Origin: Candidatus Heimdallarchaeota archaeon
GTDB lineage: Archaea > Asgardarchaeota > Heimdallarchaeia > Heimdallarchaeales > Heimdallarchaeaceae
Direction: 5' to 3'
NCBI GenBank assembly: GCA_016839945.1
Contig: JAEOTE010000025.1
Coordinates: forward strand, 1-64,000
DNA length: 64,000 nt
The notes beneath the pieces are model-generated. The model had not been told where the DNA came from, ran no database searches, and was given only the letters and a program-made list of their open reading frames with translations. This document shows positions 48,013-56,064 of the stretch, piece after piece (within the stretch, counting starts at the first letter, position 1; every line of letters begins with the position of its first letter). A program made the position numbers and the translations under genes.

Positions 48013-49059
48013 TTACTTCTTTGAAGAGGATTTCTTTGTTTTAGTAGATGATTTAGTCTTAGTTGTCGTTTTTGATTTTGGTTTTGTTTCAGTTTTCTTC
48101 TTTGCAGTTGTCTTAGGTTTGGTTGTAGTCTTGGGTTTTGGTTTGGTTGTAGTCTTAGGTTTTGGTTTTGCTACAGCTTTAGGTTTAGGTTTGGTTGTAG
48201 TCTTGGGTTTAGGTTTGGTTGTAGTCTTGGGTTTTGGTTTAGTTGTAGTCTTGGGTTTTGGTTTAGTTGTAGTCTTGGGTTTTGGTTTAGTTGTAGTCTT
48301 AGGTTTTGGTTTTGCTTCAGCTTTAGGTTTAGGTTTAGCTTCTACCTTGGTTTTTGGCTTAGCTTCTACTTTGGTTTTTGGCTTAACTTCTACCTTAGGT
48401 TTAGGTTTAGCTTCTACTTTGGTTTTTGGCTTTTTCACAACCTTCTTTTCTCTTTTAGGAACAATATCTGAAAGTCTAAGTCTGGAAGTTGATTTTATTA
48501 CTACACGATAATAAGATCCTGATTCTCCCATAAGTGGATTTCTTATAATTTTTATAACATCTCCAGGTTTTGCTTGTATCGCTTTAACAGCAGGATCTGT
48601 TTCCAATACTTTTGGAATTTGATGTTTTTCAATCTGATATTGTTTTAAGAAAGTATTAATCTCTCTGGAATTTAATCTCAAGTGCTGCGGTACATGTTCA
48701 TGATCAAAAATATTAAACAGAGGATTTGTACTGCTAATAATTTCAATTCCTAGCTTAACTGATTCTTTCTTTGCATAATGAGTCAAGGGAGCTTCTGCAA
48801 TTAATAATGCATTATCAATTTCATCTTCTTCTTGAAGTTTTCCTAAAATTCTGATTGTTTTTACTCCAATTTGGGGATTTTTAGGAAATCTTGCAATAAC
48901 ATTTGCTTTTCCACCATCTTCAACAGTCATTAGACCGTAGACATCAAGATAATCATCATCTTCTTTAGTCTTATCAATTTTAAAGCCTCGAAACTCAAGA
49001 ATTTCTTTGACTCCCTTAACAATTCTTTTTTCTTTAGCTTGTTGTTCTTTGGATACCAA
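48013..49059 (-). CDS. RNA polymerase subunit RPB5/RpoH with eukaryote-like N-terminal domain and Lys/Pro/Thr-repeat tail
   Basis: C-terminal core '[73 protein letters not shown]' is RpoH; N-term '[32 protein letters not shown]' matches eukaryotic RPB5. Confidence 0.88.
   Translation of the reverse strand: MVSKEQQAKEKRIVKGVKEILEFRGFKIDKTKEDDDYLDVYGLMTVEDGGKANVIARFPKNPQIGVKTIRILGKLQEEDEIDNALLIAEAPLTHYAKKESVKLGIEIISSTNPLFNIFDHEHVPQHLRLNSREINTFLKQYQIEKHQIPKVLETDPAVKAIQAKPGDVIKIIRNPLMGESGSYYRVVIKSTSRLRLSDIVPKREKKVVKKPKTKVEAKPKPKVEVKPKTKVEAKPKTKVEAKPKPKAEAKPKPKTTTKPKPKTTTKPKPKTTTKPKPKTTTKPKPKTTTKPKPKAVAKPKPKTTTKPKPKTTTKPKTTAKKKTETKPKSKTTTKTKSSTKTKKSSSKK
48016..48459 (-). repeat. Coding low-complexity repeat (KPKPKTTT)n / KVEAKPK tail of RPB5
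   Basis: Seven KPKPKTTT units plus KVEAKPK-type units read from the translation. Confidence 0.9.
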
Positions 49060-49121
49060 GAGAGTTACCTCGCCATCCCTTTTTTTCTATGAATTTAAAA
49101 TTTTTTGACAAGTGAGAGCTT

Positions 49122-49487
49122 TCACTTTTCTTTTTCTTCTTCTTTTTTCGATTTTATTCGGATGTAGTAAGAACCGTCCTTATTTCTTGCAATGATTGGG
49201 TCATCATCATTAGATTCAACAATTAATTTATCAACGTCTACTTCAAAAACACCTTCTTTTGTCAAACGAATAGCTTCTAATCCCTCTTGAATGTCAGTAT
49301 CTTTTATTTCCCTATCTATAATAAGATCTAATTCGTGTTCTACCCTCTCATCACCTGAAGGTTCTCTGAATGTTTTAAATTTAAAAGATCCACAATATGG
49401 ACAACCATTAACAATTATTTCTGTGGATAATGCTAATTCTTTCTCGCAAATCGCACATATTGTTTTCTTTTTGGTTTGTTCTGACAT
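49122..49487 (-). CDS. Zn-ribbon protein, OapC/ArvC (DUF2072)-like
   Basis: 'CAICEKELALSTEIIVNGCPYCGSFKF', C-term 'EGVFEVDVDKLIVES..DPIIARNKDGSYYIRI'. Confidence 0.72.
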   Translation of the reverse strand: MSEQTKKKTICAICEKELALSTEIIVNGCPYCGSFKFKTFREPSGDERVEHELDLIIDREIKDTDIQEGLEAIRLTKEGVFEVDVDKLIVESNDDDPIIARNKDGSYYIRIKSKKEEEKEK

Positions 49488-49527
49488 TAAATATCACATT
49501 CTTCTCCATAATCTAATACACAAAGTT

Positions 49528-50382
49528 TTACTCCATTTTAATGCTTGAATTATATAGAAATTTTTCATTATATCCACAATTATTACATCCTTTTTCCTGA
49601 AGATCTTCAATCATTTTGTAATCCCCACCTTCACCAATATAATATATTTCGCCACATTCACACAAGTAAGGATAAGGAAGCACATTGCTTTCTCTATAAT
49701 ACAATGGACCAAAATAATGATCTGAAATTGTTTCCTTCGAATCTGGTTTAGCTTGTAGTATATATAAATCCGAACTTTTTCTGTCTAAAGGTGTCTTAAC
49801 ATCGTACTTATTAAAATTAGGGAGAACTTCTATTAACTCAAGTTTCATCTTATCTATCATTTTCTGAATTAACTCTTTTTTTTCTTCCTCAATATCAAAA
49901 GAGAAAAATATTTGAGCTTTATCATCTTTTTTTGCACATTGAACAGCTCTTGACAGACCTAGTTCTAATCCTTCTTTTGTCATGGATGGTTCAATGAAAA
50001 TATAATCAAACTGATTCTTCAATACGTTTATCATACGTATTCTGATGTCATGATTGATATATCGAATTGTACGTATTTTATGTTTAAATTTCATTTTAAA
50101 TACGATCTCAGGCACTCTCTTATCAATGTCTAGAACAGCTAAATCCTTTGGCTTTGACATTATTCCTATACTTAGTGCAGTAAGATCCATATCACCAAGT
50201 AAGATAACTCGTTTTCCATCATAATCTTCTGGATTAACAAGTAGAGATCTCTGTAAGCTTGTTTTTTCTGTTATATAATACTGATCGAGTTCCTGATTAG
50301 GCCCCCCCCTATAATTCTTTAGTATGCTATAAGCATCAGATATTTTTTGTTTAAGTTCTCCTTCTAAAGAATGGATTGTCAT
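49528..50382 (-). CDS. BpsA-like (branched-chain polyamine synthase family) protein with C-terminal Zn-ribbon-like motif
   Basis: 'GGPNQELDQYYITEKTSLQRSLLV', 'VILLGDMDLTALSIGI', 'NKYDVKTPLD'; C-term CECG...CNNCGY. Confidence 0.65.
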   Translation of the reverse strand: MTIHSLEGELKQKISDAYSILKNYRGGPNQELDQYYITEKTSLQRSLLVNPEDYDGKRVILLGDMDLTALSIGIMSKPKDLAVLDIDKRVPEIVFKMKFKHKIRTIRYINHDIRIRMINVLKNQFDYIFIEPSMTKEGLELGLSRAVQCAKKDDKAQIFFSFDIEEEKKELIQKMIDKMKLELIEVLPNFNKYDVKTPLDRKSSDLYILQAKPDSKETISDHYFGPLYYRESNVLPYPYLCECGEIYYIGEGGDYKMIEDLQEKGCNNCGYNEKFLYNSSIKME

Positions 50383-50420
50383 TGCATGTTTCTGTACGTA
50401 CCAATTTAAAAAAATTTGCC

Positions 50421-50462
50421 ACTTTTTGTTATTTTTTGTTATTTTTTGTTATTTTTTGCTAT
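50421..50462. repeat. Four tandem ~10-bp units (ATTTTTTGTT)
   Basis: actttttgtt attttttgtt attttttgtt attttttgct read directly. Confidence 0.85.
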
Positions 50463-50466
50463 TAGC

Positions 50467-52731
50467 TTAGGAAAGAAATGTTAATTGTTTTAGAACACTG
50501 AACAATTGATCAAGGGGAAGTTGCTGAAGTTTCTTTGAATCTCTAGCTTGTCTTTCTAGTTCTTTCAACAGAATACTATACTCATATGCAGATTTAGCAA
50601 TTTGAGAAAATGCTTGATCAAAATGAGAAATAGTCTGAAGTATATCACTTGCACTTCTTGCGAATTTTGATCCATCAAGAAAATATGAAGCAGATTTGTA
50701 ATTATCTTTGCTGTTACTAGCTCCAAATCCAAGTATTGCAGTTTTAGTGGCTTCAAGAAATTCAATTAATGCATCTGCTAGATTTTTTTTCACTTCTATT
50801 GCAGTCCAATTAATATCTGATGCTTCAGTACCAAATAATTCCTTATGATCTAACAGTTCTTTACAATCTTCTGATATGCGTGAGTTTATTGCATCAAACA
50901 AATCAAAATTGCTAAATGCGTGATTAATAACTGATTCACAATTAGCTTTAATGGTTGGTTCAGCAGAATTAGCAAGATTATAACCTTGAGCGAGTTTATC
51001 AATAACTGTGTTCAAGAAGAGAAATTGTCTGGTTAATTCAAACAGACGTAGCTCAACATCTTGTCCTTGTATGAATGTTTGACTATATCTTTGCTCCACC
51101 CAAACGCTATCAATATTTGATTCACCACTTAATTGAGATATTTCTAATGCTTTTGTTGAGAAGTAATGAGCTTTTGCATGATATATCAAATCTAGCACTT
51201 CATTCACTTCCTTATCCTTAAGATATAATTCAAGATTAATTGAATTTGCAATGAACTCCAAGCATTCAATATCTTTAACAATATAGACTTTCCTTTCTGT
51301 TTTCGGGAGGAAGTATGCTGACAATTTTATATTGTTAATATCTTCTAATAGCGTCTCTACATTTTCAACTGTAACTTTCTTCCCTTTTTTCTCCATACTT
51401 CTAAGTTGTTCTGCAATGTCTTTTGTTGCATATTCTAATCTTTCAATAAATCTAGAGAAATTTTGTTCTGCTCTCTTTATTGCCTCTGCATGTGGAACTT
51501 TTTCTAAGATTGATATCTTGATTTCTTGAACATAATTGAGATAAACAAAAGGTAAACTACTTACATAATTTATATTGACTTTTAATCCTGGTCTATTTAC
51601 TATACTCTCGATTTGCATAATTGTATCTTGGATTTTTCCATCCTCTTTTGTTGGAATTATATCAATTAGCTGAGAAGTTTTCGCTGCTAATTCTGATATA
51701 CTGTGCCAAAAAGTGTGAAGAGTTTCTTTCTTGATAATTTCTTCTTTAAATTTCAAACTCCAATCATCAATTTTAGTATTTTTTGTTAATATTTCTAGTG
51801 CTTCTTTTTCTAATCCTAAAACTAGATTGAGGTACTCCACGCTAGCTCTAAAACTATCATCCTTTGCTGCTTCAAAGCTTAAGCGTAAATAATGATCAAT
51901 CAATTCATTGTTTCTCAAAGCTTGATTTATAGGTATTTGGTTATTTTTTATTTGCTTAGCTTGTAGTTCTGGATCATCAGTTAACCCTTCATAATTCTCC
52001 AAAGCTTTCCGCAAATGAAACAAACTTCTTTCGAAAACAAAATGCGAAGCTATGGGATCTCTCCACCACCAATCTTCTCCCAATCTGTTTAAGAATTGAG
52101 AAGTGAAAGATACATCAAATCTTGCTTGAGACAGTTCATAGGAACCTCTCTCTTCTAATAATTTCATATTTTCACCACTTTCTGGAGATTCTTCAAGAAG
52201 CTGCAGTAAGTATTGCTTTTGATTTAGTAATAGAAATGCTAGCATAACTTCTTCAATGCTTGATGATTTGGGGTGATTTGAATCAAAATAAGTTTGCGAT
52301 ATACTATTTAGAATTCTATACCCTTCAACATATGATGAGCAATAAACTGGGGAAGGACTCGTTTCAAAAATTCCAGTATTGACGATGTCAGCATAGATTA
52401 TCATTAAAATTGCTAACTCCATTTGAAATTCCTGTAAATTCTCAATCCTGAATGTAAGATTCTCTTTTCTTTGCTTATCTTCTTCAATTTGTGATTTATC
52501 TCTTGTCCATTCATCCAAGTATCTTCTGTATAACAAATGAGATAGAGATGAAACATCAGAAAGTGAATCTGCGCAAAAACGAGAAAAGCTTAACCAGATT
52601 TGATTAATTTCCTCTAATTCATCAATTTGGACAAAAGATTGATAGATTCTTTCTCTTTCAAGTTCCATTAGTACAAATTGTTTGAAGGGTGAGTCTCTAA
52701 GTAGTTCGATTGTTTCTTTTAAAAATAACAT
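50467..52731 (-). CDS. Large alpha-helical hypothetical protein (754 aa)
   Basis: Single long ORF, helical composition, no recognised motif. Confidence 0.75.
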   Translation of the reverse strand: MLFLKETIELLRDSPFKQFVLMELERERIYQSFVQIDELEEINQIWLSFSRFCADSLSDVSSLSHLLYRRYLDEWTRDKSQIEEDKQRKENLTFRIENLQEFQMELAILMIIYADIVNTGIFETSPSPVYCSSYVEGYRILNSISQTYFDSNHPKSSSIEEVMLAFLLLNQKQYLLQLLEESPESGENMKLLEERGSYELSQARFDVSFTSQFLNRLGEDWWWRDPIASHFVFERSLFHLRKALENYEGLTDDPELQAKQIKNNQIPINQALRNNELIDHYLRLSFEAAKDDSFRASVEYLNLVLGLEKEALEILTKNTKIDDWSLKFKEEIIKKETLHTFWHSISELAAKTSQLIDIIPTKEDGKIQDTIMQIESIVNRPGLKVNINYVSSLPFVYLNYVQEIKISILEKVPHAEAIKRAEQNFSRFIERLEYATKDIAEQLRSMEKKGKKVTVENVETLLEDINNIKLSAYFLPKTERKVYIVKDIECLEFIANSINLELYLKDKEVNEVLDLIYHAKAHYFSTKALEISQLSGESNIDSVWVEQRYSQTFIQGQDVELRLFELTRQFLFLNTVIDKLAQGYNLANSAEPTIKANCESVINHAFSNFDLFDAINSRISEDCKELLDHKELFGTEASDINWTAIEVKKNLADALIEFLEATKTAILGFGASNSKDNYKSASYFLDGSKFARSASDILQTISHFDQAFSQIAKSAYEYSILLKELERQARDSKKLQQLPLDQLFSVLKQLTFLS

Positions 52732-52831
52732 TAATTATCTGTAAGAGTGTTAGTAAAAAAATATTTTGACGTTAAATACATTTATTCTTTTAGGAAAAAA
52801 ACTAAGTATAATCCTATAATCTTGTAGATTT

Positions 52832-53062
52832 TTATTCAGGTTTATACCACTTGGGTTCTTTCATTTCTCCAAGTCTTTTATTAAACTCTTGAACTAGTTT
52901 TCTTGCTATAATTGTAGTTTCTGCAGGATAATGTTTGGATTTGCTCAATTGTATTCTCCTGCCACAATAAGGGCACATTTTTGTCTTTTGTTTAGCTTTA
53001 CAATAACTGAATCTACTACATTTTAAATTACTACACCTTACAACAATAAACTCGGTAGACAT
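52832..53062 (-). CDS. Small zinc-ribbon protein
   Basis: 'VRCSNLKCSRFSYCKAKQKTKMCPYCGRRI'. Confidence 0.75.
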   Translation of the reverse strand: MSTEFIVVRCSNLKCSRFSYCKAKQKTKMCPYCGRRIQLSKSKHYPAETTIIARKLVQEFNKRLGEMKEPKWYKPE

Positions 53063-53067
53063 TTCTC

Positions 53068-53550
53068 CTATTCTCCTATAATAGTTACAGCTACTGTTCT
53101 AGATCTTGATCGAACATCCAAGCAAACAAATACTGGTTGTTGCCATGTTCCTAGTTTTAAATTTCCATTTTGGATTGAGATAGATAGACTTGGACCTATC
53201 AAAGATGCACGTAGATGGGAATGTGCATTAGAATCAATCATATCATGCTTATATCCTGCACCTTTTGGAACTAATTTTTCCAGTATCTCTCGAAAATCTT
53301 CAAGTACTCTCGATTCAAACTCAATAGCTGTTAAAGCTCCAGTAGAACCGATTACATTTGCTAGAAGTACCCCTTCCTTAATATTTGATTCTGCTACATA
53401 TTTACTAAATTGTGATGTTAAATCTATAATATCTATTTCACCCTTAGTCTGAAATTGTAAAAGTTTACTAATAACTTGCATATAAAGCACCAATAATTTG
53501 TTGTTCTCTATAATATCAATAAATATTCTCTTAAAAATTAATTGATTCAA
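53068..53550 (-). CDS. YjbQ/UPF0047 family protein
   Basis: 'DSNAHSHLRASLIGPSLSISIQNGNLKLGTWQQPVFVCLDVRSRSRTVAVTIIGE'. Confidence 0.9.
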   Translation of the reverse strand: MNQLIFKRIFIDIIENNKLLVLYMQVISKLLQFQTKGEIDIIDLTSQFSKYVAESNIKEGVLLANVIGSTGALTAIEFESRVLEDFREILEKLVPKGAGYKHDMIDSNAHSHLRASLIGPSLSISIQNGNLKLGTWQQPVFVCLDVRSRSRTVAVTIIGE

Positions 53551-53581
53551 TTATAAAAATCGAGATTCCTATTTTTTATGA

Positions 53582-54202
53582 TTATGAATTTGGTATTTGA
53601 CGAATTACATTGTTATATAGTAATCCCTTAGCTGCTTTTTCAGCGTCATTTTCAGATAGTTTCATTAGTTTCACTATATCATTTAATGTGGCTGATCCTT
53701 TGTATTTTAGCAATGAGAGTACCTTTTCTTGTTGAGGACTGAATATCTGTGCCGCATCTCTCCTTATAGTCAGTGGATTAAGTTCTAATTTAGATTCTGA
53801 TAAATTACTTAGAGGTTTGCTATACTTTTTTAGTTGTTTGTCAACGAAATGTTTCATTATCGAATACTGTTCAACCCTCCCATTCCAATCAGTTAATGAT
53901 TCTGAAAAGCGATTATGGAATTCATTCTGGATATCTTCCAGATTTTGTCTAATAGTTTTTTCATCATCACTACTATCTACACAAGCTACTGTAACAGTTT
54001 GATTACCAGTTATGTAAATGAACTTATAACTAGCGGTTTGAAGATAATCACAACCTTTGTCGATATTTTGAGCAAAAATCTCAATAGCACTCAAGAAGCT
54101 AGTAATTAAATTCTCATCATGATCTATGCTACCATACTTTCTATGATATAGACATTCGCCTGTATCTTTTGCAATCCATATATTATGTAGCATAGAATTC
54201 AA
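53582..54202 (-). CDS. Longin-like domain fused to winged-HTH-like domain
   Basis: N-term 'IWIAKDTGECLYHRKYGSIDHDENLITSFLSAIEIFAQNI...FIYIT'; C-term 'QEKVLSLLKYKGSATLNDIVKLMKLSENDAEKAAKGLL'. Confidence 0.7.
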   Translation of the reverse strand: MNSMLHNIWIAKDTGECLYHRKYGSIDHDENLITSFLSAIEIFAQNIDKGCDYLQTASYKFIYITGNQTVTVACVDSSDDEKTIRQNLEDIQNEFHNRFSESLTDWNGRVEQYSIMKHFVDKQLKKYSKPLSNLSESKLELNPLTIRRDAAQIFSPQQEKVLSLLKYKGSATLNDIVKLMKLSENDAEKAAKGLLYNNVIRQIPNS

Positions 54203-54295
54203 GTAGATAAATCATAATCAACACAAAAATGCACATAATACTCAGATATTTTCTCCCAACTATTCACAACCTATTTTTTTCAATAATGAGAATTA

Positions 54296-54763
54296 TTATG
54301 AATCTATACCAAAATCTGTTTTCTTAACTAAAGTAAAACCACAACGAGCACATTTTAACATATAGGAATCTTCCTTTGATCCTCTTCCAGCATGTTCTAG
54401 ATTATATCTACAGTTGGGACATAAAATATCATTTGGTTCTAATGATAATATACGTTCCATTTCTATATTGAAATGTTGCTGTTGATCTATGAGTTCTGAA
54501 GATGTTGAGAGATAAAATCCTTCAGAATATTTGGAGATGATTATAACATCATTACTTTTAATTGGATTGGTCTTAAACCAGTCATCTAAGCCTGTAATCT
54601 TACCCTTTCTTGTTAAATGAGATCCGTAATACTCATCAAAAGATTCAATAAAAAACAGAACTCCCTCTTTGGGAAACATATCTCTATCTTCATCTGATAT
54701 TGTTATAGTTTTTGAGTTGATCTCATCATAAGTCAAATTTTTAACAAGGAAACCCACATGCAC
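54296..54763 (-). CDS. Hypothetical protein with C-terminal zinc ribbon
   Basis: 'CPNCRYNLEHAGRGSKEDSYMLKCARCGF'. Confidence 0.7.
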   Translation of the reverse strand: MHVGFLVKNLTYDEINSKTITISDEDRDMFPKEGVLFFIESFDEYYGSHLTRKGKITGLDDWFKTNPIKSNDVIIISKYSEGFYLSTSSELIDQQQHFNIEMERILSLEPNDILCPNCRYNLEHAGRGSKEDSYMLKCARCGFTLVKKTDFGIDS

Positions 54764-54866
54764 AAATATCTCTCCAGATTAGGCTGATTAGTTCAAATTT
54801 CTTTATAAAAAACTTAGTAGAGGCAATAAAATATTTTTTTCTCGAAAAAAACCGAATATAACTATT

Positions 54867-55796
54867 CTACTTCATTTTTTCTTTTTTTATAGCGATAAGC
54901 TCTTCAGGTACAACTGTTCTAATTCGTCTTGGGGCAACTTCGAACTTAATATTGGTTGCTCCATAATTCACAATCTCTCCTTCTACTTCAACTGGTAAAG
55001 GTTTACTCAATTCTAAGCTAACTTTCTTCCCTCTTATATATTCAACACCTTTCTTTCCTAAATGTTTTCCAGGTTTTAAAACATTTAGTAAATAATATTG
55101 TCTTAATTTTCTGATATCTCCAGCGTAACATATGGCAAAATCTTCATAGAAATGATAATTATCGGGTAACATATGAAATCCTCCCCCAAAGCGACTTCCA
55201 AAACCTACAGAAATTATTAATAATTTAAAACTAATTTCATCATTATCATCAATTTGAAATTTTGTTGGCACCAGTCTATATTTACCAATACCTTTGAAAG
55301 CAAGATAATAGTACTTCGCAAATCCTCTCAACCATTTTGCGTCTGTAAAAGATGAAACAGAGATTGTTGCTCCAGCACCTGTATCAACAATATTGACAAA
55401 GTATCTCTTATCATCATCAGCTTGCGCTATACCAACCCCTAAATCGAGTGTATTTCCCTTTTCTAAAATATCCAAACTTCGATGATAATTATCATCATAC
55501 TTAAGGCCAAGAGCATGATCATTTCCATTTCCTAAAGGTAGTATCCCGAACTTGTTGTCTAATTCATAAAGACCATTAGCTACTTCGTTTACTGTACCAT
55601 CTCCACCTGTTGCTACCACACAATCAAAATCTTTTCCTTTATCTCTTGCTAATTCAATTGCGTGCTTTGGAGATTTTGTAAAAATACTTTCGTAGTCGAA
55701 ATTTCTTTTCTTAATCTCATCTTCTACCTTTGGCCATAGTTTCCCTATTAGACCATTATGAGCTTGAGGATTAACTATGAATAAATGCGAAACCAT
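54867..55796 (-). CDS. Diacylglycerol/lipid kinase family protein (YegS/DagK-like)
   Basis: 'LFIVNPQAHNG', 'VVATGGDGTVNEVANGL', 'FGILPLGNGNDHALGL'. Confidence 0.93.
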   Translation of the reverse strand: MVSHLFIVNPQAHNGLIGKLWPKVEDEIKKRNFDYESIFTKSPKHAIELARDKGKDFDCVVATGGDGTVNEVANGLYELDNKFGILPLGNGNDHALGLKYDDNYHRSLDILEKGNTLDLGVGIAQADDDKRYFVNIVDTGAGATISVSSFTDAKWLRGFAKYYYLAFKGIGKYRLVPTKFQIDDNDEISFKLLIISVGFGSRFGGGFHMLPDNYHFYEDFAICYAGDIRKLRQYYLLNVLKPGKHLGKKGVEYIRGKKVSLELSKPLPVEVEGEIVNYGATNIKFEVAPRRIRTVVPEELIAIKKEKMK

Positions 55797-55844
55797 AGTA
55801 GAGAAAAGTATAGGCTGTATTTAAAGTTTAACTAGAAACAGGTG

Positions 55845-55934
55845 TGGAGCCTTAGAGGGGAGTTGAACCCCTGTCCTGTGATTTTCTCGATAGATTTACG
55901 AGATCACTGCTCTGGACCGCTGAGCTACCAAGGC
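55845..55934 (-). tRNA. tRNA-Thr(CGT) with 13-nt intron (55884..55896); CCA encoded
   Basis: Acceptor GCCTTGG/CTAAGGC, T73, CCA; D-arm GCTC/GAGC; anticodon stem GTGAT/ATCAC; T-arm AGGGG-TTCAACT-CCCCT; BHB central helix CTCG/CGAG. Confidence 0.92.
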
Positions 55935-56064
55935 TGCTTTTTTATTTTAGATTAAACTTATAGATTTTATGAGTATCGATAAAGTAGAAGGCTAATAATG
56001 TAAATGATTAATAGCCAACAAAACAAGGAAATTGATGGTAATTTCCATCTTTAGAATTTATGAA

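Noticed and set aside
48119-48511. 130-aa plus-strand ORF ([17 protein letters not shown]…)
   Set aside because: Mirror of the KPKPKTTT repeat of RPB5 on the opposite strand; hydrophobicity is an artefact of the repeat.
50421-50462. Possible CRISPR-like array
   Set aside because: Units are ~10 bp head-to-tail with no spacers; simple tandem repeat. No CRISPR array or cas gene was seen in the window.
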